Assembly (NCBI GenBank): GCA_034190875.2
Contig: CM067346.1
Location: 40,460,199 to 40,524,198 of the forward strand
Length of the DNA: 64,000 nucleotides
Source of the DNA: Urechis unicinctus
Taxonomy: Eukaryota; Annelida; Polychaeta; Xenopneusta; Urechidae
Direction of reading: 5' to 3'
Part shown: positions 25,701 through 40,200 of the stretch, piece after piece
Position numbering within the stretch: the stretch's first letter is position 1
Layout: each line of letters opens with the position of its first letter
Translations under genes and position numbers: made by a program
Notes under the pieces: generated by a model
Told to the model about the DNA's origin: nothing
The model's input: only the letters and a program-made list of their open reading frames with translations
The model's database searches: none

Positions 25701-26823
25701 AATCTGATTTATGATGTAAACAAAGTATTGGAGTTCCGTTCTGAGCGGCTCGGTTGTAATATTACCTAAATGTTAATTGTTGCATGTAAGTATCGTGAAG
25801 GGCACTAGTTGTAGGAGCATAATTGCATCAAACCATTATACAGTAGATTTACCTTCGGCCGCTATGTTTACAGGGACTAACAGAGAGACAACTGTAATTT
25901 GATATAGTACCGGGCTATGTTTAAGTCAATATCTTCCAGTAATGGAGATGCAATATTTCCGTACATCCACCGATCAAGAGCTATCAAGCTGCTGCCAGTG
26001 GCTCAACTGACCAACAGTCGATCGGGTACTCCCTTGTTGAGCGCAAGCTCCACTTGGTTCAAAAGAGCTAGCTGGAAGTGCTGTTGCCAACGAATAACCA
26101 AAACATTTATGTGAATCATAATTAGGCTCAGCCCTACCTTTGATGGTTTAATAGAGATTCAGTCATCGGCGAGTAATTCTGACAACATTACAAGAAGGCG
26201 GCTACCGTAGAATGTAATCTCGAAGGCGCCTCGACCGTACCATTGCAATCGATCGTCGCCTCCACGCGTGACTCAGTCTACCCGGCCAGGGCGGCGGGGC
26301 TGTGTATTTTCCAACGACTGTTTTAAACAATGATACATGATAAAAGTTATTCTACTTTGAAATAATGATTTCGATATCGAGTAAGAAATATCAGTGTCTT
26401 GAATTTGCAACTCGAATGTAATAACTGTTAAAATCCCTTTTGAGGATTAGGTCATGCCGGAAAACAGACAGTAAAATTACCAACAGAAATACGTTAATTA
26501 ATGTGCTTGAACTGTTGAACATACCGAATTATCAATGAATTGCTTACCTTTTTTACTCTCGAAATATGCGAAAAGCGCCAGAGCTATGATAAGATATGAA
26601 ATTACACCGTATTTGTTTTTACTACTGTCATATGAATATAAACCACCGCGTTATAGTCACCACGTGCGATGGCGATAGCCCAGGAATCCGCAGTTCACAA
26701 GTAGAACGTAGAAATTTGCAAAATCATATGTATTTAATACCGGCGTATGTTCGATAAAAATCAGCGTAAAATGTATAATATTTGCACTGTGGTTAATTAT
26801 TAACACTAAGAGGTGAAACATAC
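25701..26823. other. Non-coding flank with a CpG-dense patch
   Basis: No gene recognised. The segment 26166-26315 has 17 CpG in about 150 bp and is more GC-rich than anything around it. It includes the run 'ggcgcctcgaccgtacc' and ends in a 'cagggcggcgggg' tract. It could be a small CpG island, a promoter remnant or a repeat fragment; no adjacent exon supports the promoter reading. Confidence 0.5.
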
Positions 26824-26892
26824 GACTGCCAGGGGCGTAGCTGGGCCTATTACGAAGCATAGGCCCACTTGGTATGGGGGGTTCGGGGAGCC
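26824..26892 (+). mobile_element. Short interspersed element fragment ('ggggcgtagc' type)
   Basis: It begins 'ccaggggcgtagctgggcc', then has 'gaagcataggcccacttggt' and 'ggggggttcggggagcc'. In my recollection this head and the G-rich middle are typical of short non-autonomous repeats in many invertebrate genomes. It runs into the (CT)n tract at its 3' side. No internal promoter boxes, target-site duplication or tail could be shown, so the exact class (SINE or MITE) is open. Confidence 0.55.
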
Positions 26893-26911
26893 TCCCTCTC
26901 TCTCTCACACA

Positions 26912-27002
<91 letters not shown>
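26893..27002. repeat. (CT)n-(TA)n microsatellite
   Basis: An imperfect (CT)n run with a short (CA) interruption near 26906-26911 becomes pure from about 26930 to 26983. A clean (TA)10 to 27002 follows directly. It immediately follows the short interspersed element and may have grown from the end of that element. Confidence 0.97.
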
Positions 27003-27554
27003 GAAAGCCAAATTTTTCAGTTTTTTTCATAATAACTCTCATTCGATGCACATTTAGGCTACATATATCTAGCAAAAATGCATTCGAAAAAAGTCTGTGT
27101 TAGTACAAAATTATTTAATTTGAATAAGATAATTACCTGGGAATCTATATTACAGCTGCTTTATTACAATATATGATCACATTACAAACATTACACCCTG
27201 ATCGAAACTAACTACCACTAGCAACAACTTGCAATTACTTATCTTCGGTATCAACATGACTGGCTGTATATATTACATTCTGATATAATAGTTTGAACCA
27301 TACTGGCGGCATGAATGATAACTCACGCGGCTATTGCATTTAATTGCCTTTGATCTGTCACAAGTGGAAATCCATTAAGGTGACTGTCAATATCGTGGGT
27401 CAAAAACCACCAATAACCTTAATATAATCATGTCTTGTAACAATATGTTACATCAATGGGCTGTCTCCAGTATGCATTGAAGGATGTATACTACCACTAG
27501 CGAAATATTGACCTCTATTGTATAGTCAATTTTCCAACTCCATTTATCCTACAA
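27003..27554. other. Non-coding, no gene recognised
   Basis: AT-rich, stops in all frames. Nothing identifiable. Confidence 0.5.
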
Positions 27555-27740
27555 AAACCTCAACGGAAATATGCATCTGCACGGAATAAATAATAAGTTA
27601 TCAACGGAAAATATGCATCTGCAAGAATAACTATCAACGGTCATGTTTCTAAAGCTGATAAGAGCAACTAAAATCAACGGTCATTGCGGCAGTGGAAAAG
27701 CTGGCAAAGAATGCCATATTTGCAGCAATCAACAGTCATA
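27555..27740 (+). repeat. Short imperfect repeats around 'atcaacgg'
   Basis: 'caacggaaatatgcatctgc' at about 27562 is repeated as 'caacggaaaatatgcatctg' at about 27603. 'atcaacggtcat' follows at about 27628 and 27674, and 'atcaacagtcat' at about 27728. The spacing is irregular (about 40-55 bp). It looks like a small, partly decayed tandem array. Confidence 0.7.
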
Positions 27741-28279
27741 AGCTGGATAATGTAACATGTATTGCTAATCATCAACATGTTTACTCGATTCGAGTAGGAG
27801 AGAGACAATAACAGCATTTTGTGGAGCTATGAGATCACTGCAAAGAAACAACAGCAAAAAAAAAAAAATGAAGTGCATTGCTAATTGCTTTTGCACAAAC
27901 AATTCTGCACATTCCGTAAGCACCACATACCATTGCGATGATCCCGGGATTATAAATCCTCTTGTACTTATCACTTATACACACATATGCTTGTCCGCAA
28001 CATGCAGATCTTCGAACTAGGTGAACGTTGGGGCAAACGATGTATCGTTCTACCATCACTATCACCTGCTTCTATCGCCGCCACGATATAGCCTCACTGT
28101 TGAAAATTGCCTCACTCTCCTCCATAGACCCCACACCCCAGAGAGCTCTCACCAGAAATGCCAAATAAATACACGTACAAGCTGCTTATTAAACATTATT
28201 CGATGCGAGACTTTTGATAATACATGACCTTGACTCAATGTTAAGTTCATTCCACCCCAGATAGAACGTATTTGTGAAT
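27741..28279. other. Non-coding, no gene recognised
   Basis: Contains a poly-A run at about 27856-27868. No recognisable gene or repeat otherwise. Confidence 0.45.
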
Positions 28280-31200
28280 AATAAATAATTCCCTTTACTG
28301 ATACCTGTAAGGCATTCACCATCTGTTTTTGTCAGATAATTGACTCAATAGCCACCACCTCTGACATATTTCGTTGATTCGTTGTCAAAAGTGAATACAT
28401 ATTATTCATTTGGTTCGATTAGAGTTCCATATGTACTAAAGGTACGGGCATATTGAATGACACGAAGATGTTTTTGAAAGATGAGCGATACACACGTAGC
28501 CTTGTATGTGGTAACGTTATCAACTCTTTTCATCCGTTTGGCCTTATGCGCAGTCATGCGCATGAATTTGTATGTAATGCACTTTGTAGCACCGACAGCT
28601 TCATCCATGGGGCTGTTTGCAGCTTACGAGTAGCTGAAAGTTAAATTTTTTCTCGCCCCGTTTTGTCATTATGTTCATCGGAATAGCATCGTGTAGTATG
28701 CAATGTCGAATTTCGAACTGAGGAAACAAGTCGCGATTACAATTTTATTTATTAACTTAACACGTAGAGGTTACCAATGTCATAAGCAACACACTATGGC
28801 TACATGATCCTAAACCCCATAGCGTGAATCAGATCACTGCTGATTGTTGCGAATGTTTATAAGATAAGTATTAAGGGCTCTGACTTCATAGTAATGATAC
28901 CATGATACATCAGCAGTGAACCAGAGCTGCGCAGATGGCAATCAGTTGTGTCGCTGTGCATTGCTTTCTACGAAGCTCAAACGATAGCAATCCACCACCA
29001 CACGGAACCGCTCAGTTATAGAGCATTGACAGATGCAAGACTATGTTATCATCTATACATGATTCTAAGGATTAGTAGGCGTCGCAAATGAGATACGAGT
29101 CGCGACTTGATTATGAGATGCACAGTCTATTATCAGTTCCGAATCACAAAGCAAGAAATCCACAAGCATGAATGACATACCACTGCTTTTATGTATGATG
29201 ATGGGGCTGCACATTGATATGCAGCTAAATGAATTGGAACTATTGAGATAGAAGTTGGTACTGCAATTGACACAGCATTCTATGATTTTATGTAATATAT
29301 GGATTCATTAGAGAAATGGGCAATGCCGATGTTGAGAATCAGGAAATCGAGTCACAGGAATTATTTTGGCCTCATGGGGATTCCAATATGTAAGTATTGC
29401 ATTCTTTTAAACCGGAGCCATTATCAGTGTATTCGCAAATTTCATTTAACTGGAACTTTTAGGAAGCCAATAAAGTTTCTTTTTTCATAAATACGAGTAA
29501 TGATCAATTCCTAATCATTTAACTAATTGCAATCAGTTACCCCGGCTTATAATATGCATTTGTACCGTCCTGTGGCTTATTGGCATGGGAAATGGTACAT
29601 ATATCAATTAATTCACGTAATAGACCCAATGACACATCCGAAGCAGCAAACCAGTTAGCTATAATGATAACGTATTGATCAGGCGAAAATGCTGGACCCG
29701 CTAGCTACTCGCTCGAGGTCTGCCTTCAAAGCATCAATATCGAAAAATCACCGATGAATTCCGGTAACCGATATAAGTTGCGCCTGTTACTGAGTCCCAG
29801 GTCTGCCATGCATGACGAATATTACCATTTGCATGTATAAATGGTTTCAGTCGAACTTTATATGCAATCGAAAAGAGAATATGCAATAACGAAAAGAGAA
29901 TCATATTAGAGATAGGGTCAAATTGCGTGAAATTGCCGAACATTTCATCTTTAGAAATACAAAATGGCAGAGTCAATCATGAAACATATCCTTATGTTTT
30001 AATGCGAAATGTTGAATTGTTTTGGAGAGTGCAATATTGTTAGGCGATTTCGCCAAACGTACGAAGCTGTCGTTAGTCTAATTTCTTATCGGCGAGGTTA
30101 AGTAAAAAACTGCTTATGAGAGATTGCGTTAAGCCATTTGGTAATGGAAATGGCACCTGAATTCATAGTAAACAGTGAGGCGATCAAAATGGCACTATTG
30201 AATGAGGTCTTGGAAATATATTGTTTACTATTCTTCATGAAGTTTCAGACTACTCTTCAGGCCATTAGCTACCCCGTGCCTTTGTCAGCTCCGCTTATTG
30301 GATTGCTTATAAAATGAAGCATCGACTGTGAGCCATATCAGAGATGTTAATGTATATGAAGATTGCTTTCATGAATTAGTCAGTCACTGTGTTACTGTGT
30401 GTAATGTGGACCAATTTTCGTGTTTCATTCCCAGAGAAAAATAAGACATCATGACAATATCGATGTGTAATAATCACATAAATGCCCAGTGTTTTTTTAT
30501 TCAGTGACTATAGACACGCGGAACGCCCAAGATTCAGCTATAGCTATTGCTAGCACAGCATGTTTTCAATTGATTTATCGGCTTGTTTACAGGAAGCTTA
30601 ATTAAGATTTATATTGTATCTGCATGAATTTATCAATTTTATTATTTAAGGTCATGATACAACTGATATCGATCAGGATTATTGCACATCGAACATTCAC
30701 CTTGTTGCAATAAGGCTAGATAAAGTAAGATAACCCTGCATCGATTTGCGGTTTATGGCTCGTCAGATATTGATAATGATACCCGTTGTTTACAGCACGT
30801 AGACATTTGACGATGGCATTACAAATGTAAACTAGGGCAGAGTAAAGAATCGAAGCACGTATAGCTGCTCACCCGAAAGTATCATTGTTTAGCACCGTCT
30901 TTGGCATGTCTTGCACGATAAACACTGCCTTCAAAGGCATAAAGCACATATCATCTTGCGCATATATTCTTGGCTCTTTATTGTACAATGGGTTGCATTA
31001 TTTCACTAAACGGCTATTATTTATATCTATAAGAAAATATCTCTCTGGTGATGACTGTACTTGAGTTACTGCTTGTGTTGGGAATGGCAGTACACTATGA
31101 GCTGTATTAAATACTACGATTCTGCAATATTACTCGAATTAAGTTCAACATTGCCACCTAAGAGTATGCCACCATCATACTGCGAGGCACTGACCTGCCC

Positions 31201-34200
31201 TAGCTGTTTATTGCATTAGTATTGCAACAGTGGGCCTGCTACATCAAGGAATGCAATATCTTACATAATGAGGCCTAAGTATTTGCCCGCATCATCGATG
31301 CTGAGGGTTCGTTCTGGTAGGCTTCCATAGTTCACGTGTGGCTGGTACTGACGCATGCATGCCATAATGTCAGAATCCCAGGCAGCGCAACGCATGTAAA
31401 TGAAAGGATGCGCCGACTATGGACGATTGTATAAATTCACATTGTTAGACATAAATAACTATGCTCGTTTGTCACGTAACGTATGCAATATGATTACCTG
31501 ATTGGACGTTAATTCAGAATGAGCGAAGATGCAAATTAACAAAAAAATATCACTGCTGATGAGCCTGCAACCATCCGCAATAACAGTAGATCCCTGCTAT
31601 CGCTTATATTAATTCATTTTAGGACAATGAGCCGGATTGACACGAAGGAAGTTGGAAGTTTGAAATAGCTGTTGTATATGTTTATAACAGGGGGTACAAA
31701 TCCCCGATATTGGGCTTTTGTGATGTATAAGAGCGTGTGAATAACGCCGCATGACCATTTACGACTGAACTATGTAACCAGATTTTAAACAGATAACTTG
31801 CCCGATAAAAACAGTGTACTGGAAAATGTCCATGATGGGAGTAAGAGGCAAGCGCTCAGTGATCTGGATATCTAATGCGCGCGATTTTTCGCAATCCTGT
31901 AACAATTACTCGTTACAACCAAGTACTATGCCCTGCACAAACCAGAAAACCACCTCGTACATATAGCCACAATCGTCACGTATTCCATATGATGTAGGGT
32001 CATGGGAATACCTCCGTTTGTTCGCTCACCAACAAATGACAACTCCAACAACTGAAATGCTATTTAATGTTTTCATGGTTTAGCAACAGCCTCCATATCG
32101 AATTGATTGTACATTGTAGCTTTACATGTTCGCCCTTCACGTCTTCACGTGAAGACACTATGAATATCAATACATGTATTACACACAATTTGTGATCTTT
32201 GTAGTTATTTCACATCGGGGATATACTGTTCTGTACGCACCAGGTACGCTGTCCAGCAGAGCAACAACGAGCAACTGTGAGTTCATGGATGCAGCATTTG
32301 AACAGGTCAAGCTTCCTGGTTGTTACTGCATAAAAGTGTATGTTCAGTGTTCAGGATATTAGTAAGATTCCTGACTGGTGATAAGGCAACAAACACAAAT
32401 CCCTGGCCGGATGCGTATTGTTAGTGACTGTAAATGTTGGATAGTAATAAATGTTTGACCAAGTATGAACGCTAGCATCCCCAGAGGAATGATCTAAGAT
32501 AGATAAGGATGTAACCGCTTCGAGTAATAGCGAACGTCAAGTCAGGCGCCAGAGTGACGACAAGGTCCAGACGTATAACATCCGCTATCCTTTATTCGTT
32601 AATTGTCGCTGTCATTGAAACCCATTAAGGTGCCCTGCAACTAATGAGTGTTCCGTAACCACTATCACCAGACAACAAGACAGTCGCCGATAAAAGGCGA
32701 ATACTATGGAACAAGGAATAGAGTGCTTGCTTCATTTTACAAGTTTGCTTTAGGCAATCAATCAATCAATTAATTTTTGTAACTGTCACTATACAATTTA
32801 AAACGCTTCCATATGCTATACCCATTTCAATAATTAACCGTTACGGGATGGCTCATTCAGGCATCTGTAATAATGATGGTTGCCAGTCAGGACCAAGGGC
32901 ATGATCCAGAAAAGTAGCAGCGATATGGTAATGCGGTTTATTTGTTCCATAATGGTTAGAGTAGGCAGGATGGTTTAAGCATACCACACGTATGACAAGG
33001 AAACTAAGGCAGAGTCGGGCATTCGGAGTGGATGCAGATTACATAATTGTATATGCGCATCAACTTCGGACATGACTATCAATAGACTGTTATGACCTCG
33101 TGACTTTAATAAGTTAATAAGCCGATTATTATCTGATGCAATATCTGCTCGCCTTTACCATCGATGGTATAAAAGCACAGTCAATATAAACAAGAGTGGA
33201 ATAATCAGCAATGTACAGTACATTTGAAGTGGGATCGTATATAACAGAAGCATCAGCATACTTATCATGATAATTGTAACTGTTCAGAATTTCATGGCGG
33301 TCATTCGCCCATTCCGCTTAACTCAATCAAAGCATCCAAATCGTTCCTCATTAATGACATTAGTCTTAACTAGACGTATTGATATTGAACACGCTTGCCT
33401 ACCTATTGTTAAGGCAAAGTAAACATACCGCGATATCATTATTGAATCAAAGTATTGTTGTTGAATCTGAAGAAGTATTCTTTACTTCTATCTACAGTCA
33501 GCCGGTCATAATAAGAACACATACCATGTAATGCGTAATGTGCCGTCATCCCGCACCACTGTGAGGGCAGCGACCTCCCTTAGCTGTTCACTGCATTAGT
33601 AATTCAAGAGTGCCTCCTATAGACATCGTTGCACAATCTTATATAATGAGACGTATATTTGCCGGCATTATGGTTGCTGGGTGTGCACCGATGATTTGTG
33701 TTGGCATGTTTCCATCGTTCACTGCATTCGTGGTGATCCAGCTAACCCTTATAGTAAGACATAGGACAGAAACGCACGTAACTGAAATGTTACTCCGACA
33801 AAGGACGATGACACATTACTAGCTGTTTTATGTTAGTGCAGCGATTTCACGTTACAGCTTCAGGCATCATATAATGATTCGCGTAACACTATAGATGTAG
33901 GCCATAACGCCAAATTCTCTTTACATCACGAAAACAATACCTCATGTTCTCATTTCTCGCTCATGCATGAGAACAAGCGCATATTTTCATGCAAATGCTG
34001 ACAGTTGTTCTGAGTATAGTGATATACACATCACACCGTGAGGTAACATGATCAGGTGTCATTCGTTGTCCTGCCAAGTTAATATCAATTAACTATGCTA
34101 TTAGCATATGGATATGGAAATACGTAGCATTTGGCACGGTTTGTAATGTTGACAAACCCTCTCGATGCCTTGCTCCTTTTCTATTGCAATTTGTCTTAGC

Positions 34201-37200
34201 TGCTTAATTTAACGCGTTCATTGAAACCCCCTATACTCATACTTCGCCTTGAGCGAGAGCCAGTGACTATCACCACATGACCATTTAAGACTGCATATCC
34301 CATATGATGTAACTTCTTGAGTACATCTCCGTTTGTTTTCTCCCGAACAACTGACGAACTGCCTCATAACAACAATACAAACCGAAATGCTATTAAATCT
34401 GACTAAATGCTTTCATAGCTAATTACCCTGAGATTCAACATTGCATAGATTGAGCAGTTTAATTCTAAATGCCGACCCCAACATGTGTAGAAACTATGAA
34501 TAATGGTGGACGTATATGTATATAATTCATTATACAAGCTGTCTGTGGTCATTTCACATGAAGGGTTGCAATATTCTGTGCACATCAGGTACGCCAGCCG
34601 AGCAGAGCAGCATCGAGACACATCAGAGGATAGATTAAATACCCAGTTTTCTCTGGAATTTCATCGTTAGTCCATGTATATACATTTAGTACATGGACAC
34701 TCAACCTAAAAATATTGATAAATACTGCGCTGGTCACCGTCAATTACAGTGAATATAGAGGCCGATTCTGCTTGTGGTATGAATATGTCAAAGGAAAACG
34801 CGCCTATTGCCATATAACATTTGATGTATGCAGATTGTGTCGGTGATCCAGAGTAGCTTCTTACGAGACCGAATACAGGGAGCGGACTATTGCTATTGCG
34901 TATTTAATTATTCCTTCGTGTGACTGGAGCCTAGAGGGTTGGATGCCTTATTTAAATAGATAGTGATACATTGTCGGTATCAGATCGTCATACGAATAAC
35001 TACATCCCTAGAAAAGAATACTGCCCTTACAGTCGTACAGATAAAGGTTCCGTGCACAATCCTTGAGCTATGTACATCACTAATGCCTTTGTCAATTGTT
35101 ATTGTATCAACTAGGTGGATGAAACTAAACCATATCAAATAATATTCGTGGAATGGGGCTACCGAATTGCTTCGAAATACTGCATCGCATTTTGTTTTTA
35201 AAAGGAGCCAACGTATTTATCCAGACTCGTGCTGCATTATAAGAATCATGTGCACTTGAGTAGAAGGTATTGAAGCAAGCACCCGGTTTGTGGGAAACTT
35301 TGGATCTTAATAGCGTTTTTGAATTACCTTCGAGATTCCATCGAAGATCACAAGAACGCTATGGCTCGGTTGGAATCTGTGTATTATCTTATATTGAGTG
35401 ATTCTTCAACCGTGAGATTAATATATTTATTTATCTGCTTTTCTATTGGAATGTCGTTCAATACACAAAGGGGTGTTATTTGCTCGTTTGTTTATATGTA
35501 CAAAGCGATGATGGAAACCACATTTTTGATCCAATAATCACAAAAGCCGTATTATGGCCCAGCACGAAAAAGAATGGACAGCTGATTTGAGTTTAGCCTT
35601 GGCTCGCCAAGCTTGGCATCACCGTTATGATATCATCATTAAATATAATCTTCATCAAACCGGTGTCGTCTGTGTTTCAAGTTATCTATGTTAGTGCTGA
35701 TGATAATGTCGGACCAGTGATTTTGGATGAAGACGAACCTTTCATTTACTTTCTTTACAATTTATGCCATCTTAAACTTAAGTCAAGCAAAGTTTTTGGG
35801 GTTTTTTCCACTAAAGGGCTAAAGGACAGGTGAAATGATATTAGATCATCAATCATGATTAACGAAATTGGAATTCATCCGGCGACCCCTGTTTGACAAT
35901 CGAGCTTCTTTTGTTCACATCAAGACAATAGTCAGGCACAACTGCGTATTGTCCCTGTGGAACTTTGCGCCTAAAATATAAACTCCAGATACCCTTTGAA
36001 TGGCTTATCACATCGAAGCTGGTAGGCAGTCATTTAGTTTAATGTCGTTAATGTGCCACAATACAGAAACTGCAGTTCTTCGTGAAGGAGGAGTAGAAAT
36101 TTAGTTATTGATAGGATGTGACATGTAAGGCCATCCATGGTGGAACAAAAAATATTAAATAATGGGATATCAGAAGACTTCTTCATCTGCAACATAACAT
36201 GCGAACATATGGCTAATATATAGCATAGATATTGCCTTTGCTACAGTTGAATAACGTCATATACTGCACATATGAATTTGAACGAGTATTTTCGGCAAGG
36301 TATAGGAATGAAGCAGGACAATTCTAGACATACACTGCATTAATATAACATCTACGGGGCCACTAGGAGAATACGGTCTATATCAACCACATTGCGATGC
36401 TTTCCACTTTCTATCAAAGGTTACTTGGATGTATTTGTTCTGTCGGAGCTGATTAATTATTCCATAGCGACAGAATGATATAATTTATTGCTGAGTAGTT
36501 CTTTATCTTCAATGGAATGATTAATTGATTGAGAGAAGATCTGGTTGCTCTCATTAGTTCACTTAATTATCCGTTGGGATCCATGGGTTCTCAAACTTGT
36601 ATGGTGCCCTGACTTAAAGCCAGTGACATGACTAACTGTAGGACAAAGAAAAACCATGCATAAAAGAAACAGTATTCCGGCCATGGGGATTACCACGGAT
36701 TATACCAAAATGCCTAGTCTTGCTTTGTGTATTTCAAAAGAGGTGTTGCACTATCCCATTGTTGCTCGGTCCAGGACAGCTTACGAGCAGTAGAATGGTA
36801 TTAATTACTTACATCACGTTCGATAACATGCCTGCTACATAACTGGAAATCAATTGTGTTGCCGCCGTAGGCGTAATGCATTGGGCACCTGAATTGGGGT
36901 AATGAATCCGCAATAAAATGTTCTACATTTACTACTAAAACCATAGGTCATACATTGTGCTTTAATGAAGTTTCAGTCAGCACATTATATGCACAGTCTG
37001 GGAGCAGTATGGCTTCCTCAGTAGCTGATTAAATGACAACTCATAAAATAGCAATGTTAATCCGTTGTTGCGTGAGTCAGGGGTATCTGTTACGTTAAGT
37101 CGGGAATATGCGTTGTTGAGATATAACAGACGGCGTATATTCCGTAATTTGTCACATAACATATTTGTCGACGACCATAACAGAGCGTCTATTGCCTGAT

Positions 37201-40200
37201 AGCCGCTACTTTTCCGACAATATATGTCACATGCCTTACGCAGATGCCGGATACAAGGCCTGGTAATTAGGGTGTATGAAATACTATTGTACTAAAATGT
37301 GTACTAAAACTGTAACTAGATCTACTTATTTCGTCATTAAACAGTTCCTCCATGAGAAACTGCCTCTCCCAACGTGATCGCTTCAAATGTGGTATGAAAG
37401 TGATTAATATATTTGACACTAATCTATATAGCTCAGCTATACCACAGAATAAGCCTGGCGACGATAAATCGTAAAACACGTTGTCTGTGGTATTAAGTGG
37501 CACAAGGCAAGCGTTTAATAATAACTGCTCATATGTTACTTTGTTTGCACAAACCCGAGACCAGCTTCCTTAGCTTGAGTATGATAAATAAGCGAGCGAA
37601 TATTGATATATAGTGTACTATCAAGTGATGATACTACCGTCAAATAAATATGTTCTTTCAAATTTGATGTGGGTGATCCCAGACGTAATTACGTCCAGAG
37701 CAATAGTTTAACCTATGGCCACGTGCAGATCATGGCAAAAGTGGTTACTACATTTGATGGTAATTATGCTGCCACAAATGTATTATAACGCCTAGTAATT
37801 CGACAGCAACAATGCAAGTAGTTATTTAGTTTATATAAATTTAAGTTATACGACAAATGTTATGAAACTAAAATGTTATGCTACTTTGACATCGCCATTG
37901 AAATACTAGCGCTACAAACCCTGTACCCACACCGTTAAGGCGGATTTGGAACACACCCTACGTCACAAAATAAGGAATACGGTTGCGAATTGATTATACT
38001 TTTCCTTGTTGCAATTTACCGAATCTCACCAAACGGGTTTAATAATGCGTTCTGAATATTGCCGATACAGCCTCGTTTAATACTACAGAATAAGAGCTGC
38101 TTTATTTCTTTATTTATTTCATGAAAAATATCATTGAGATTTACTGCCGAATTTATTATGACTCTCTTCATTTACATTCGCGGCGCCTGCCAAGGCACAA
38201 GCCATCAATCGTGCTATAATTAAACTAGATGATAAGGCTCCAATGAATCAAACTAAGCATTGTCCCTGCATTATGGAACGTTTGGTTAGCTAAATGTTTA
38301 CTACATATAGATTCCACACTATTGGGGGTGTCTGGAATGCAGCCTGACGTATTTTACGAATGCCTCAGATGGCATTGAATTATTACTGCTCCATAACCTC
38401 GTGGCGATAGCAGAGACAAAATATAACGGATGGCAAGTGCGTGAGAAATAATTGATGATTCCACCAAGTTGTTACTTTCTCTTTATTCCGGTCGCAATTT
38501 ATACTTATTTCATGTTCTGCCTAATGCCATTGTTATAGGAAAGTTGGATATTAAGATGTACATTACCACTATTGATATTGACAAGACAGCCGCCTTTTGT
38601 GGCGCCCGTCAAGGCGGGAACACTTAAACTACGGACTAGAATTGAAGCCAATAACAGCATCATGGCATACAAAAGCTGTTGCCAGAAAATGATGACGTGT
38701 TAACCACCTTGGACGTCGATAGTGTAGACAAGTACATCAGGCGGTTTTGCTAAATCTATTGTGTTGGTTGGTTATCGTCATGGTTTATGTGCATCAATGT
38801 CGTTGTTGTCCTACATATAAGGGTGTGTGCTACTGCACGTAATCCTTCCGGACAATTAAACAGCTAACAGCTATGTTTTAAAAGAGCTTATTGTGGGTAG
38901 TTGACATTTGATATGCAAAGCAAATAAAGAGATACGACGTGTTACAGGGCTGCTAATAGGGATGGCGGTGAAGCGTCAAGCTGGTATGGAACATACCAAT
39001 GTTAGCACTTTTCAGTACAAATGTAGTTTCACAAGCTGACTCGAGTTAATTAACATATCATCCATCTATAGCAAAGCAAGCTAATTCTGATCACCACCAG
39101 GATGCCCCCTTGACTGTCAATCATTCACAATCGTGGGCAATGTGCTAACCGTGGCGATTTTTCTCCTGACCAGCAAAGCATTTAGCTCTACAAATAACTG
39201 CTCCCGCCCAAACAGGCAGAGAACGGGAAAATTAATTTGATATGATTTGATGTCGCCTTGGCAACATGAACAAGCCTTGTATTTGCTGCCATGACGCATC
39301 GTCATATGTACATTTTGTTGAGTTCTTAAAGCTGACAAAAGTGGATGTCTATGATATAAAAGATACTGGTGGTACAGCACAAGGCTCCCATCAGATCACT
39401 GATTCAACAGGTTCATGTGGACACATATGACTGTTGTTAATCATACAGCGTATTCAGAGTGAATGTTGGTTAATTCTTGCAAATGGAATGCAAAGAAATT
39501 ATCCATTTTAATCCAACAGTAATGACTAGAATGGGTCTTATCTAACAAAATGAGTGCATTCGTCAAGGATAAATCCGTAGATAGATAATATAATCGAATG
39601 AAATGAACACACAGCAATATTCAGACTCAAGTTAAAAGGTACACATACTTCTGAAATGAGCAGCTTTTGCCATAAGAAGTCTGACAGGTCTGTTAACTTC
39701 ATAACCAAGTGAAACATTATAAACTGAGTTCATGGAATGTTGTAACCCGACTTCTTCTGTTTCGTAAATAACATCATCCATGATGCAAAGGATACCCATG
39801 CATGGATTCTATAGAACGTAACTCAGCTGTATTGGTTCAGTCGCAACTGACGAATTAATCCGCAAAGACAGACCGGTATGTCTAACACCTGAGCAATGTT
39901 ATATCTGCAGTGGGGAAGTGTATGGATTTATCTATCTCGGAGAGATGCGACATATCCATTGTATGAACTATCCCAGTACAGGCTTATAATATGTTTCTCA
40001 CAGAGCATCCATCTTTGTTAAAAAAGAAGCTGTTGACATGGTTAGTCTGTCTGTGGTATTAAATGGCATTAGGCATTTTAAGGCGTTGAAAAGTACCCAC
40101 CATCGAAAGATTGGCAACTGCAAATGATGCTGATATAACGCTACAGATGCATCATAAAGACCAGTTGTTCCATAACCTCGTTCTATTAGGTTGTCTTCAA

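Noticed and set aside
28990-29070. Second tRNA-like stretch, 'gctcagttatagagc'
   Set aside because: Only the D-arm resembles a tRNA; no anticodon or T arm could be folded and no B box is seen.
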